A stretch of DNA of 64,000 nt from Rubrivivax rivuli (GTDB lineage Bacteria; Pseudomonadota; Gammaproteobacteria; Burkholderiales; Burkholderiaceae_C), in the NCBI RefSeq assembly GCF_004016505.1, contig NZ_SACR01000003.1, positions 786,427 through 850,426 of the forward strand. Direction: 5' to 3'. Position numbers and translations under genes: made by a program. The notes under the pieces are model-generated. The model was not told the DNA's origin. It saw only the letters and a program-made list of their open reading frames with translations, and did not search any database. Shown in pieces: positions 55,884 through 63,966 of this stretch. Positions within the stretch are counted from its first letter, which is position 1; the number at the start of each line of letters is the position of its first letter.

Positions 55884-57182
55884 TCAGCCTTCGCAGGCCA
55901 GGCGCAGCCCGGTGAACTGCCAGCGCGCGGCAGCCGGGAAGAAGTTGCGGTAGCTGGCGCGGATGTGCCCGCGCGGCGTGGCGCAGGAACCGCCGCGCAG
56001 CACCGTCTGGTCGAGCATGAACTTGCCGTTGTACTCACCCACCGCCCCCGCCCAGGCCCGGTAGCCGGGGTAAGGCAGGTAGGCGCTGCGTGTCCACTGC
56101 CAGACCTCGCCGAAGAGTTGCTGCAAGGCCGGGCCTCCATCGCCGGGCACCACGACCTGCGGCTGCAGGGCCCCGCCTTCGATGAAGCTACCCGCAGCCA
56201 CGGCTGCCGCGGCCAGCGGCGCCGCCGCGGCCTCCCACTCGGCCTCGGTCGGCAGGCGCAGCGGCAGGCCGCATTGCGCCGCCGCCCAGCGGGCGTAGGC
56301 CTCGGCCTCGTAGAAGGTGACATGCACCACCGGCGCCGCCGGGTGCAGCGGCTGCAGGCCGCGCAGCGTGAACTGTTGCCAGCCCGCCGCCGCACTGTCG
56401 GCGCGGCGCCAGTGCAGCGGTGCCTGCACACCCTGGCCCTGCACCCAGTCCCAGCCAGCCGAGAGCCACCAACGCGCATCGCGGTAGCCGCCGTCCCCGA
56501 TGAAACCCAGCCAGTCTTCGTTGTTCACCAGCCGGTGCGCCAGCGCGTGCGGCTCGAGATAGACGCGGTGCCGCGGCCCTTCGTTGTCGAAGGCGAAGCC
56601 CTCGCCGGCATGGCCGATGTCCACCAGGCCGCCGGTCTGGGCCACCCAGCGCACGGGCTCGGGCCTGGCAGCGCGAGGGGCCGGCGTTTCGGCTTCCGCA
56701 TAGGCCGGCAACAGCGGGTTGCACGAGAAGAGATGCAGCACGTCGGTGAGCAGCAGTTCCTGGTGCTGCTGCTCGTGCTGCAGGCCGAGTTCCACCCGCT
56801 CGAGACAAGCCGGCGGCAGCCCCTCCCGCGCCAGCAGGGTCTGCATCCGTGCGTCCACGGCCTGCCGCCACGCCAGCACTTCAGCCAGCGAGGGCCGCGT
56901 GACGAGGCCGCGCTGCGGCCGCGGGTGCCGTTCACCCACACCCTGGTAATAACTGTTGAACAGCACGCGGTAGGCCGGGTGGTGAGGCCGGAAACCAGGC
57001 TCGTGCGCCTCGAGCACGAAGGTCTCGAAGAACCAGGTCACGTGCGCCAGGTGCCACTTCACCGGGCTGGCGTCGGCCATGCTCTGGGCCTGGCAGTCGG
57101 CCTCGCTCAGGCCAGCGGCCAGCGCCTCGGTCTGCGCGCGGATGGCCGCGCAGCGCCGGGCCAGCGCCGCCTGCGGGCTCAT
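55884..57182 (-). CDS. egtB: Ergothioneine biosynthesis protein EgtB-like iron sulfoxide synthase
   Basis: The product has 432 residues. An N-terminal DinB-like helical domain has KWHLAHVTWFFE and HEQQHQELLLTD (HxxxH), the iron ligands of EgtB. A C-terminal FGE-sulfatase-like domain includes VHVTFYEAEAYARWA, RLPTEAEWE and LRGGSCATPRGH. EgtB joins trimethylhistidine with a thiol donor to form a sulfoxide on the way to ergothioneine. The length excludes the OvoA type with its extra methyltransferase domain. No egtD gene is seen in the window. It overlaps the upstream dehydratase gene by four bases. Confidence 0.85.
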   Translation of the reverse strand: MSPQAALARRCAAIRAQTEALAAGLSEADCQAQSMADASPVKWHLAHVTWFFETFVLEAHEPGFRPHHPAYRVLFNSYYQGVGERHPRPQRGLVTRPSLAEVLAWRQAVDARMQTLLAREGLPPACLERVELGLQHEQQHQELLLTDVLHLFSCNPLLPAYAEAETPAPRAARPEPVRWVAQTGGLVDIGHAGEGFAFDNEGPRHRVYLEPHALAHRLVNNEDWLGFIGDGGYRDARWWLSAGWDWVQGQGVQAPLHWRRADSAAAGWQQFTLRGLQPLHPAAPVVHVTFYEAEAYARWAAAQCGLPLRLPTEAEWEAAAAPLAAAAVAAGSFIEGGALQPQVVVPGDGGPALQQLFGEVWQWTRSAYLPYPGYRAWAGAVGEYNGKFMLDQTVLRGGSCATPRGHIRASYRNFFPAAARWQFTGLRLACEG

Positions 57183-58144
57183 CGCACCGCCCCGAGACCC
57201 GCGGGGTCGAAGTTGGCGCCGCAGAGCACCAGCGCCACGCGCTCGTGCGCAGCAGGCTGCACCACGCCAGCCATCAGTGCGCCCAGGCCCAGCGCCGCGG
57301 CGGGCTCCACCGCCAGGCGCAGTTCCAGCCACAGGCGCTGCTGCGCCTGCCGGATGGCGGCATCGGGCACCAGGTGGCTGGCGACCACGAAGCGCTGCGT
57401 GAGCGGCCAGGCGACATCGCCGATGCGGCGGGCGCCCAGGGCATCGGCCGCCAGCCCGCCCACCGCCACGTCCACGGGCTGCCCGGCCGCACGCGCGGCA
57501 TGCAACGTGGGCGAGCCCTCGGGCTCCAGCGCCTCCACGCGGCAACGGCCGGCGCACCAGGCGGCGATGCCGCCGATCAAGCCGCCACCGCCCACGCTCA
57601 CCAGCACGCGGTCGGGCAGTCCGGCCTCGGCCTCGATCTCCGCGGCCAGCGTGCCGGCGCCGGCCACCACCTCGGGCTGGTCGTAGGCGTGCATGGGCAA
57701 GGCACCGGTCTCGGCCTGGCGCGCCTGGCAGGCGGCCAGCGCCTCGGCATAGGCCGCACCCTGCACGAAGACCGTGGCGCCCAGGGCCGCCAGCGCGGCG
57801 CGCTTGGCCGGCGGGCTGATCTCGGGCACAAAGACCTCGCAGCGCACGCCCAGCGCGCGTGCCGCGGTGGCCACGGCAATGCCCGCGTTGCCGCCGGAGG
57901 CCACCACCACGCCCGCGGCCGGGATGGGCAGCGCGCGCATGCGGTTGAACATGCCGCGCGCCTTGAAGCTGCCGCCGCGTTGCAGGTGCTCGAGCTTGAG
58001 CCACAGCTCGGCCCCGGGCAGGCCCAGGCTGGCGGCAGGCAGGCGCAGCAAAGGCGTGCGGCGCACATCGCCTGCGATGCGCTGCGCGGCAGCCTGGATG
58101 TCGGCCGGGCTCACGCCAGCGTGGGTGTTCGAAGGCAGGCTCAT
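57179..58144 (-). CDS. Threonine/serine dehydratase-family PLP enzyme
   Basis: The product has 321 residues of fold-type II. PLP-binding Lys is in GSFKARG at about residue 54, followed by ASGGNAGIA (Asn loop) and the phosphate-binding loop VGGGGLIGG. There is no C-terminal ACT or regulatory domain, so it is like catabolic threonine or serine dehydratases or serine racemases. The ATG at 58144 (MSLPSN) is chosen; a frame open to 58168 adds eight residues. It overlaps egtB by four bases, which suggests a common transcript although a pathway link is not established. Confidence 0.8.
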   Translation of the reverse strand: MSLPSNTHAGVSPADIQAAAQRIAGDVRRTPLLRLPAASLGLPGAELWLKLEHLQRGGSFKARGMFNRMRALPIPAAGVVVASGGNAGIAVATAARALGVRCEVFVPEISPPAKRAALAALGATVFVQGAAYAEALAACQARQAETGALPMHAYDQPEVVAGAGTLAAEIEAEAGLPDRVLVSVGGGGLIGGIAAWCAGRCRVEALEPEGSPTLHAARAAGQPVDVAVGGLAADALGARRIGDVAWPLTQRFVVASHLVPDAAIRQAQQRLWLELRLAVEPAAALGLGALMAGVVQPAAHERVALVLCGANFDPAGLGAVR

Positions 58145-58185
58145 CGACACACTGTAACGGCAGCCCACCCGCGGGAAGACAGCCC

Positions 58186-58212
58186 TACAGCCCGGCGCCC
58201 AACGGCCGATAT
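58186..58212 (+). promoter_or_regulatory. Sigma-28 promoter upstream of fliC1 (distal)
   Basis: The -35 TACA (58186-58189, within CTACAG; consensus CTAAAG) and the -10 GCCGATAT (58205-58212; consensus GCCGATAA) are separated by exactly 15 bases. The expected start is near 58219, which leaves a leader of about 320 nt before the flagellin ATG. A weaker site with GCCGATGG at 58445-58452 lies closer to the gene. Confidence 0.6.
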
Positions 58213-58540
58213 GGGCCCCTGCTCGAGGTTTATTCGCCGAGCATGGCGCGGAAGAAACTGCATTGCAGGGCTCTAAAGGTTTTCAGAGGCCGGACGAAAA
58301 GACACCCAACGCGCTGCCATTTCGCAACGCGGGGTCCGGACCAAGACGGACCGGGAGCCTTTCGTTTTCCCTCGGGAATGCGGTGGATTCCTGGCGCGGC
58401 AAGGCCCGGGCGAGTTCCGGCGGCAAACCTCCTGCGGGGGGTGCGCCGATGGAGTTGCAGGCAGGCACCGTGAAGAACGTTGTCCGAACTGCGGAAGCCT
58501 GCCAGGCATATGCCTGTGGTCATCAACTTTGGAGTTTTCC
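58213..58540 (+). other. Long structured leader of fliC1, no gene seen
   Basis: The 396 bp between the dehydratase gene start and fliC1 contain no supportable gene. Within the leader there are two perfect palindromes: GGTCCGGACC (58333-58342) and CAGGCATATGCCTG (58503-58516). A second CGGACC at 58347-58352 can also pair with GGTCCG. The ribosome-binding GGAG is at about 58531. These could form RNA structures affecting flagellin translation. Confidence 0.45.
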
Positions 58541-59365
58541 ATGGCCCTCTCGATCAATACCAACGCCGTTTCCCTCAACGCCCAGCGCAACCTGGGCATG
58601 AGCCAGTCTTCCCTGTCGACCTCGATGCAACGGCTGTCATCGGGCCTGCGTGTCAACAGCGCCAAGGACGACGCCGCAGGCCTGGCCATCGCCGAGCGCA
58701 TGAACGCGCAAGTGCGTGGCAACACGGTCGCCATCCGCAACTCGAACGACGCCATCTCGCTGTCGCAGACGGCTGAAGGCGCCATCGGCAAGGTGGGCGA
58801 CATGCTGCAGCGCATGCGTGAACTGGCCGTGCAATCGGCCAACGCCACCAACGGCACTTCCGACCGCGCCAACCTCGACGCCGAGTACCAGCAACTGGGC
58901 GCCGAAATCGGCCGTACGCTGAGCAACACGCGCTTCAACGGCCTGGCCATCCTCGGCGGCGACGCCGGTGCCCAGGTGTTCCAGGTGGGCGCCAACGCCA
59001 CCGACACGGTGACCGTGACGACGAACAACCTGGCCGGCGACGCCGACATCACCGGCGCCACTGGCGGCAACATCACCTCGGCCGCCAACGCGACCACGGC
59101 GCTGGGCCAGCTGGACACCGCGCTGGGCGCGGTCAACGAAGAGCGTGCGATGTACGGTGCCGTGCAGAACCGCTTCGACGCGATCATCTCCACGCTGCAG
59201 GTGTCCACCGAGAACGAAGCGGCCGCGCGCGGCCGCATCATGGACGCCGACTTCGCGACGGAAACCGCCAACCTCTCGCGCAGCCAGATCCTGCAGCAGG
59301 CCGGCACGGCGATGGTGGCCCAGGCCAACCAGCTGCCGCAGAACGTGCTGGCCCTCATCCGCTGA
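58541..59365 (+). CDS. fliC: Flagellin, copy 1
   Basis: The product has 274 residues. The N-terminal D0/D1 region reads [18 protein letters not shown], with [24 protein letters not shown] (shortened here to [12 protein letters not shown]) and later [22 protein letters not shown]. The C-terminal D1/D0 region ends in [25 protein letters not shown]. The variable centre is short, so the filament has a small surface domain. The start is the ATG at 58541 with GGAG eight bases upstream. A strong terminator follows. The second flagellin gene is 235 bases downstream. Confidence 0.95.
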   Translation: MALSINTNAVSLNAQRNLGMSQSSLSTSMQRLSSGLRVNSAKDDAAGLAIAERMNAQVRGNTVAIRNSNDAISLSQTAEGAIGKVGDMLQRMRELAVQSANATNGTSDRANLDAEYQQLGAEIGRTLSNTRFNGLAILGGDAGAQVFQVGANATDTVTVTTNNLAGDADITGATGGNITSAANATTALGQLDTALGAVNEERAMYGAVQNRFDAIISTLQVSTENEAAARGRIMDADFATETANLSRSQILQQAGTAMVAQANQLPQNVLALIR

Positions 59366-59390
59366 GCCCAGGCGCCAGCCACCTCTCGAG

Positions 59391-59415
59391 ACAGGGCCCA
59401 CGGGCCCTGTTTTTC
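59391..59415 (+). terminator. Rho-independent terminator after fliC1
   Basis: ACAGGGCC (59391-59398) pairs with GGCCCTGT (59403-59410), loop CACG, followed by TTTTT. A second hairpin, GGAGCCC with GGGCTCC at 59427-59442, lies just after it with TTCTTCG behind. Confidence 0.88.
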
Positions 59416-59504
59416 CATCTGCACACGGAGCCCGAGGGCTCCTTCTTCGTTTCTGATTGGCAGGTTTTCGGCCCTTTGTTCGGGCGATCCTCTGCTTGCA
59501 GCCT

Positions 59505-59512
59505 GCCGAAAA
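59505..59512 (+). promoter_or_regulatory. Possible sigma-28 -10 element upstream of fliC2
   Basis: GCCGAAAA matches the sigma-28 -10 consensus GCCGATAA at seven of eight positions and lies about 90 bases before the fliC2 start. No good -35 box is found 15 bases upstream (GATC is there), so the call is weak. The strong terminator between the two flagellin genes makes a separate promoter likely. Confidence 0.35.
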
Positions 59513-59600
59513 TAACTCCAGCAGGCACAGAACTCTCCGGCCTGCGGGAGCCGGTTCCTTTGCACCGGAGACAGTTCAGACCTCGCACGGAGAAACCGAC

Positions 59601-60428
59601 GTGGCACAAACGATCAACACAAACCTGGTGTCGCTGAATGCCCAGCGCAATCTGTCGATGTCCGGCGGATCGCTGGCGACCTCGATGCAACGGCTGTCCT
59701 CGGGTCTGCGTGTCAACAGCGCCAAGGACGACGCCGCCGGCCTGGCCATCGCCGACCGCATGCAGACGCAAGTGCGCGGCATGACGGTGGCGATCCGCAA
59801 CGCCAACGACGGCATCTCGCTGGCGCAGACGGCCGAAGGCGCCATCGGCAAGGTCGGCGACATGCTGCAGCGCATGCGTGAACTGGCGGTGCAGGCCGCC
59901 AACGCCACGAACGGCGCCGATGACCGGGCCAACCTCGACGCCGAATACGGCCAGCTCGCCGACGAAATCACCCGCACGCTGGCCAACACCCGCTTCAACG
60001 GTTTGGCCATCCTGGGTACCGATTCGGGCCCGCAGGCCTTCCAGGTGGGTGCCAACTCCACCGACCAGATCACGATCACCACCGCCGACCTGGCCACCAA
60101 CGGCGCCATCACCACGCTGCCCACCGGCGACCTGCTGACCGCGGCCAACTCGACCACGGCGATGCAGAACATCGACGCCGCGCTGACCCTGGTCAACAGC
60201 GAGCGCGCGCAGTACGGTGCCACGCAGAACCGCTTCGAGGCGGTGATCGAGACCCTGCAGGTGGCCACCGAGAACCAGGCGGCCGCGCGCGGCCGCATCA
60301 TGGATGCCGACTACGCGACGGAAACCGCGAACATGTCGCGCGCCCAGATCCTGCAGCAGGCCGGCACGGCGATGGTGGCCCAGGCCAACCAGCTGCCCCA
60401 GCAGGTGCTCAAGCTGCTGCAGGGCTGA
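59601..60428 (+). CDS. fliC: Flagellin, copy 2
   Basis: The product has 275 residues and a GTG start with CGGAGA about ten bases upstream. The N-terminus [21 protein letters not shown] and the central repeats match copy 1. The shared block [19 protein letters not shown] and the C-terminus [26 protein letters not shown] are nearly the same, while the middle differs more. Two flagellin types may be mixed in one filament or used in turn. fliD follows after 178 bases. Confidence 0.93.
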   Translation: MAQTINTNLVSLNAQRNLSMSGGSLATSMQRLSSGLRVNSAKDDAAGLAIADRMQTQVRGMTVAIRNANDGISLAQTAEGAIGKVGDMLQRMRELAVQAANATNGADDRANLDAEYGQLADEITRTLANTRFNGLAILGTDSGPQAFQVGANSTDQITITTADLATNGAITTLPTGDLLTAANSTTAMQNIDAALTLVNSERAQYGATQNRFEAVIETLQVATENQAAARGRIMDADYATETANMSRAQILQQAGTAMVAQANQLPQQVLKLLQG

Positions 60429-60505
60429 CCCGCCGCGCGCGCATGGCGCGCCCCGCTCTCCCGCAAGTCTCGGCCGCCCTGTGCACAGGCGAGGAAAAAA
60501 AGTCC

Positions 60506-60532
60506 TCAAGTCCTCGTCGCGCGTGTCGAAAA
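60506..60532 (+). promoter_or_regulatory. Sigma-28 promoter upstream of fliD
   Basis: TCAA of CTCAAG (60506-60509) and GTCGAAAA (60525-60532; six of eight consensus positions) are separated by exactly 15 bases. The -35 lies in a tandem duplication of AAGTCCTC (60500-60515). The expected start is near 60540, about 67 bases before the fliD ATG. Confidence 0.5.
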
Positions 60533-60606
60533 CTGCGTTGAAGACCCGGCATTGCGCCCAGGCGTAGAGGGTCTACGCACAGACTTTACCTTCGGGAGAT
60601 TCCACC

Positions 60607-62043
60607 ATGGCCATCTCATCCGCCGGAATCGGCAGCGGTCTCGATGTCAAGAACATCGTCTCGCAGCTGCTCACCATCGAACGTGCCCCGATCCGCCAAC
60701 TGCAGACCGAGGCCGGCCGGCTCCAGACCCAGCTCTCCGCCTTCGGGCGCGTGCAGAGCGCGCTGTCGACCCTGCGCGACGCTTCGCAGAAGCTGACCCA
60801 GAACGACACCTGGGGCGCCGCCAAGGCCACCAGCTCCGACAGCGCCAACGTCAGCGCCACCGCCACCGGCAGCGCCCAGGCCGGCAGCTACAGCATCAGC
60901 GTCACCCGCCTGGCAGTCGCGCAGACCCTGTCCACCAACAGCTTCAGCAGTGCCAGCCAGACGCTGGGCTCGGGCATCCTGCGCATCGAGCTCGGCAACT
61001 TCGACGCCGTGCCGCCCGTGCCCAAGAGTGGCGCCAACGCGGTCGACATCACCGTCGAGCCGGGTCAGAACTCGCTCACCGCGATCCGCGACAAGATCAA
61101 CAACGCCGGTGCCGGCGTGGTGGCCAGCGTGGTCACCGATGTCTCGGGCTCGCGCCTGGTGATGCGCTCAGCGCAGACCGGGCTGGAGAACAGCTTCCGC
61201 ATCACCGCGCTGGACGACGACGGCAACGACACCAACGCCAGCGGCCTGTCAGCCCTGGCCTTCGACCCCAGCGCCAACGTCACCAACCTGGGCCGGCCCC
61301 AGCCACCACAGAACGCGCTGGTCACGCTCAACGGCGTGCAGATCGAATCGGCCAGCAACACACTCAACGACGCCGTCGAAGGCCTGAGCCTCACGCTGCG
61401 CAAGCCGGGCACCGACGCCGAAGTGCGGGTGGAGCCCGACACCGAGGCGTTGAAGAAGTCGGTGGACGACTTCGTCAAGGCCTACAACGAAAGCATCAAG
61501 CTGCTGCGTGAACAGACCCGCTACGACCCCGCCACCAAGCAGGCCGGTCCGCTGCAGGGCGACCGCTCGGGCACGGCCATGCTGAGCCAGCTGCGTGGGC
61601 TGTTCAACGGCAACGGCGGCAACAGCACCGTCTTTGCCCGCCTGGCCGACGTGGGCCTGGACCTCGACACCGACGGCCTGATCAAGACCAACGCCACCAA
61701 GCTCGACGCCGCGCTCACCCAGGGTGCCGAGCTCAAGAAGCTGTTTGCCAACGTCGACGCCACCACGCCCGCCAACGAAGGCTTCGCCAAGCGCTTCGAG
61801 GGCTGGCTGAAACTCTCGCTGGACAGCGAAGGCACCATCGAAAGCCGCACGCAGAGCCTGCAGGCGCGCGTGAAGAACAACGAGCAGGCGCAGGAGCGCC
61901 TGGAAGACCGCGTGGCGCGCACGGAAAAGCGCCTGCTGAACCAGTACACGGCGCTGGACACGCGCATGGGCCAGTTGAGCGGCCTGTCGAACTACGTCAC
62001 GCAGCAGATGGCGCTGTTGAACAACACCAACAACAACCGCTGA
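60607..62043 (+). CDS. fliD: Flagellar filament cap protein
   Basis: The product has 478 residues. The N-terminus AISSAGIGSGLDVKNIVSQLL is the FliD signature, with a coiled-coil segment after it. The C-terminal half has the coiled coil RVKNNEQAQERLEDRVARTEKRLLNQYTALDTRMGQLSGL (shortened here to RLLNQYTALDTRMGQL). It caps the filament and lets flagellin polymerise. The ATG at 60607 has GGGAG about ten bases upstream. fliS and a fliT-like gene, its usual partners, follow. Confidence 0.93.
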   Translation: MAISSAGIGSGLDVKNIVSQLLTIERAPIRQLQTEAGRLQTQLSAFGRVQSALSTLRDASQKLTQNDTWGAAKATSSDSANVSATATGSAQAGSYSISVTRLAVAQTLSTNSFSSASQTLGSGILRIELGNFDAVPPVPKSGANAVDITVEPGQNSLTAIRDKINNAGAGVVASVVTDVSGSRLVMRSAQTGLENSFRITALDDDGNDTNASGLSALAFDPSANVTNLGRPQPPQNALVTLNGVQIESASNTLNDAVEGLSLTLRKPGTDAEVRVEPDTEALKKSVDDFVKAYNESIKLLREQTRYDPATKQAGPLQGDRSGTAMLSQLRGLFNGNGGNSTVFARLADVGLDLDTDGLIKTNATKLDAALTQGAELKKLFANVDATTPANEGFAKRFEGWLKLSLDSEGTIESRTQSLQARVKNNEQAQERLEDRVARTEKRLLNQYTALDTRMGQLSGLSNYVTQQMALLNNTNNNR

Positions 62044-62211
62044 GTGCGCAGGGCGGGCAGCCCCGCGCCTTCGCAAGCGTTCACACCAGCAGCAGGCCCC
62101 GGGCACGCCGCCCGCCGGGCCTGCTTTCACATGGGCGCTCTCGTGCGGCAGCGCGCAAGGCCACCAGGCCCAAGGGCGCTGCATCGGGGCAAACACCCGC
62201 CGTTCATGCGC

Positions 62212-62238
62212 TCAAGTCAGGCGGTGGCACACCGATAA
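62212..62238 (+). promoter_or_regulatory. Sigma-28 promoter upstream of fliS
   Basis: TCAA within CTCAAG (62212-62215) and ACCGATAA (62231-62238; seven of eight consensus positions) are separated by exactly 15 bases. Transcription would start near 62245, which supports an ATG at 62257 or 62272 and argues against the GTG at 62242. Confidence 0.6.
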
Positions 62239-62271
62239 AAAGTGCATCCTGTTCCTATGCAGAGCACCCGC

Positions 62272-62700
62272 ATGTACGCAGCCACGATGTTCACCCCGCG
62301 CCGGCCCGGCCACCATGGCGCGGCCGGCTACCAGGCCACCGGCATGGAAATCCAGGTCGCAGGCGCCGACGCGCACCGCCTGGTGAGCCTGCTCTTCGAA
62401 GGCTTCGAGTCATCGGTGGCCGACGCGCAGGGCGCCATCATCGCCCGCGACGTGGACCGCAAATGCCGCGCCATCACGCGCGCCATCCGCATCGTCGACG
62501 AGGGCCTGCGCGCCCACCTGAACATGAAGGCCGGTGGCGCGCTGGCGCAGGACCTGGCGGAGCTCTATGCCTACATCGTCAAGCGCCTGACGCTGGCCAA
62601 TGCGCGCAACGACAGCGAGATGCTGGCCGAGTGCAAGCGCCTGATGCAGCCGCTGCACGAGGCCTGGGTGGCCATCGGCCAGCAAGACCAAGCACGCTGA
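62272..62700 (+). CDS. fliS: Flagellin export chaperone
   Basis: The product has 142 residues. MYAATMFTPRR at the start, AGADAHRLVSLLFEGFESSVADAQGAI and the later LYAYIVKRLTLANARND are typical of FliS, an all-helical chaperone that binds the flagellin C-terminus and prevents early polymerisation. The ATG at 62272 is preferred because FliS proteins start with MYA; ATG 62257 and GTG 62242 are other possible starts. The fliT-like gene follows 23 bases later. Confidence 0.88.
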   Translation: MYAATMFTPRRPGHHGAAGYQATGMEIQVAGADAHRLVSLLFEGFESSVADAQGAIIARDVDRKCRAITRAIRIVDEGLRAHLNMKAGGALAQDLAELYAYIVKRLTLANARNDSEMLAECKRLMQPLHEAWVAIGQQDQAR

Positions 62701-62723
62701 GCGACACGAACCACAGGACAACC

Positions 62724-63056
62724 ATGGACCCGCAATTGCTCAGCTACTACGAAGCCATCGAAAGCGCCAGCGTCGACATGCTGGCCGCTGCCCGCGCCGG
62801 CAACTGGGACGAGGTGGTCAAACTCGAAGGCGCCTGCGTGCTGCTCATCAGCCGCCTGAAGAACGCTGCGCAGGCCCCTGAACGCCAAGGCCCCGAGGCC
62901 CGCGCCCAGGCGCAGGCGCTGGAAGTGGCCAAGGCCAAGTCGCGCATCATGCAGCGCATCCTGGTCAACGACGCCGAGATCCGCCACCTGGCCGAGCCCT
63001 GGCTGCAGGACCTCGACGACACGCTGGCCGGCCGCCGCAAGACCAGCCTGCACTGA
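62724..63056 (+). CDS. fliT: FliT-like flagellar chaperone
   Basis: A small protein of 110 residues, helical and poorly conserved in this family. LLSYYEAIESASVDMLAAARAGNWDEVVKLE near the N-terminus (shortened to YYEAIESASVDMLAAARAG) and RIMQRILVNDAEIRHLAEPWL near the C-terminus fit FliT, which chaperones the FliD cap protein. The assignment rests partly on its place after fliS. AGGA precedes the ATG at 62724. Confidence 0.75.
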   Translation: MDPQLLSYYEAIESASVDMLAAARAGNWDEVVKLEGACVLLISRLKNAAQAPERQGPEARAQAQALEVAKAKSRIMQRILVNDAEIRHLAEPWLQDLDDTLAGRRKTSLH

Positions 63057-63084
63057 GCTGCAGCGGCCCACCCGAGAGCGACCC

Positions 63085-63852
63085 ATGTTCCAGGACACGC
63101 GTCCGGCCGAACTCGACAGCAAGGGCGACAGCGACCCCTGGGGTCCCTTCCGCGTGGCCTCGCCGGCAGACCGCCTGTCGCTGCTGCGCGCGCTGCGCGA
63201 CCGCCAGGTGCCGGTGGTGCTGAGCGCGCCAGAAGGCACGGCGCTCAGCGTCTCGCTCTGGGCCGTGGACGAAGCGCAGGACCGCCTGAACTTCAGCGTC
63301 GACGCGCGTGCGCCCCAGCTGCCTGCGCTGGTGGACGTGGACGAGGCGGTGGCCGTGGCCTACCTCGACAGCGTGAAGCTGCAGTTCGACCTGCACGGCC
63401 TGACGCTGGTGCGCGGCGCGCAGAGCAGCGCGCTGCAATGCGCGATGCCGCAGGACATCTACCGCTTCCAGCGGCGCAGCGCCTACCGCGTGCGCCCGCG
63501 CGAACGGCAAGGCCCGGTGGCCACCTTTCGCCACCCGGCCCTGCCCGAGATGCCGCTGGCGCTGCGGGTGCTGGACGTCAGCATCGGCGGCTGCGCGCTG
63601 TGGTTGCCGGGCGACGTGCCGCCGCTGCAGGCCGGCACGCTGATCAACCGCATGCACGTGGAGCTGGACCCGGACACCGAGTTCGAGTCGGCCGTGCGAC
63701 TCCAGCACGTCAGTGGAGGCAGCCTCGCCTCTGCCGAGCCCGGCGTGCGCATCGGCTGCGAATGGCAGCACCTGTCGGGGCCGGCAGAACGCGTGCTGCA
63801 GCGCTGGATCGACCGCAGCCAGCGCCGGCGGCACCTGCTCACGCTGGGCTGA
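63085..63852 (+). CDS. ycgR: Flagellar brake protein with PilZ domain
   Basis: The product has 255 residues with an N-terminal YcgR domain and a C-terminal PilZ domain. The c-di-GMP binding motif RRSAYR is at about residue 130, followed by LDVSIGGCAL (D/NxSxxG) at about 168. With c-di-GMP bound, YcgR slows the flagellar motor. The position after the filament genes supports this. It starts 28 bases after the fliT-like gene and ends just before the repeat region. Confidence 0.88.
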   Translation: MFQDTRPAELDSKGDSDPWGPFRVASPADRLSLLRALRDRQVPVVLSAPEGTALSVSLWAVDEAQDRLNFSVDARAPQLPALVDVDEAVAVAYLDSVKLQFDLHGLTLVRGAQSSALQCAMPQDIYRFQRRSAYRVRPRERQGPVATFRHPALPEMPLALRVLDVSIGGCALWLPGDVPPLQAGTLINRMHVELDPDTEFESAVRLQHVSGGSLASAEPGVRIGCEWQHLSGPAERVLQRWIDRSQRRRHLLTLG

Positions 63853-63873
63853 GCTCGGCAGTGGCCTGAACCG

Positions 63874-63904
63874 GCAGGTTCACACCTGCATGTTCATGAT
63901 GTCG
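63874..63904. repeat. 31-bp direct repeat, copy A
   Basis: This 31-bp sequence is identical to 63936-63966. It contains an inverted repeat: GCAGGT and ACCTGC around a TCAC loop. Read on the minus strand it encodes DIMNMQV and a stop, the end of FliE, but it lies outside the fliE frame (offset of 62 bases from copy B). Confidence 0.9.
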
Positions 63905-63935
63905 TGCCTCACCCGGCAGCGACGCTCATGCCCCT

Positions 63936-63966
63936 GCAGGTTCACACCTGCATGTTCATGATGTCG
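63936..63966. repeat. 31-bp direct repeat, copy B (fliE 3' end)
   Basis: This copy overlaps the last codons and stop of fliE on the minus strand. It carries the same GCAGGT/ACCTGC hairpin as copy A. The spacing between copies is 31 bases of unrelated sequence. Confidence 0.9.

Noticed and set aside
58243..58473. Small basic open frame in the fliC1 leader (76 codons)
   Set aside because: No ribosome-binding site or homology is visible and it lies in a structured leader; more likely non-coding.
59458..59473. Possible sigma-54 promoter (TGGCAGG with GG-N10-GC spacing) before fliC2
   Set aside because: Spacing fits, but the -12 half (CGGC instead of TTGC) is poor, and flagellins are normally sigma-28 genes; a sigma-28 -10 lies nearby.
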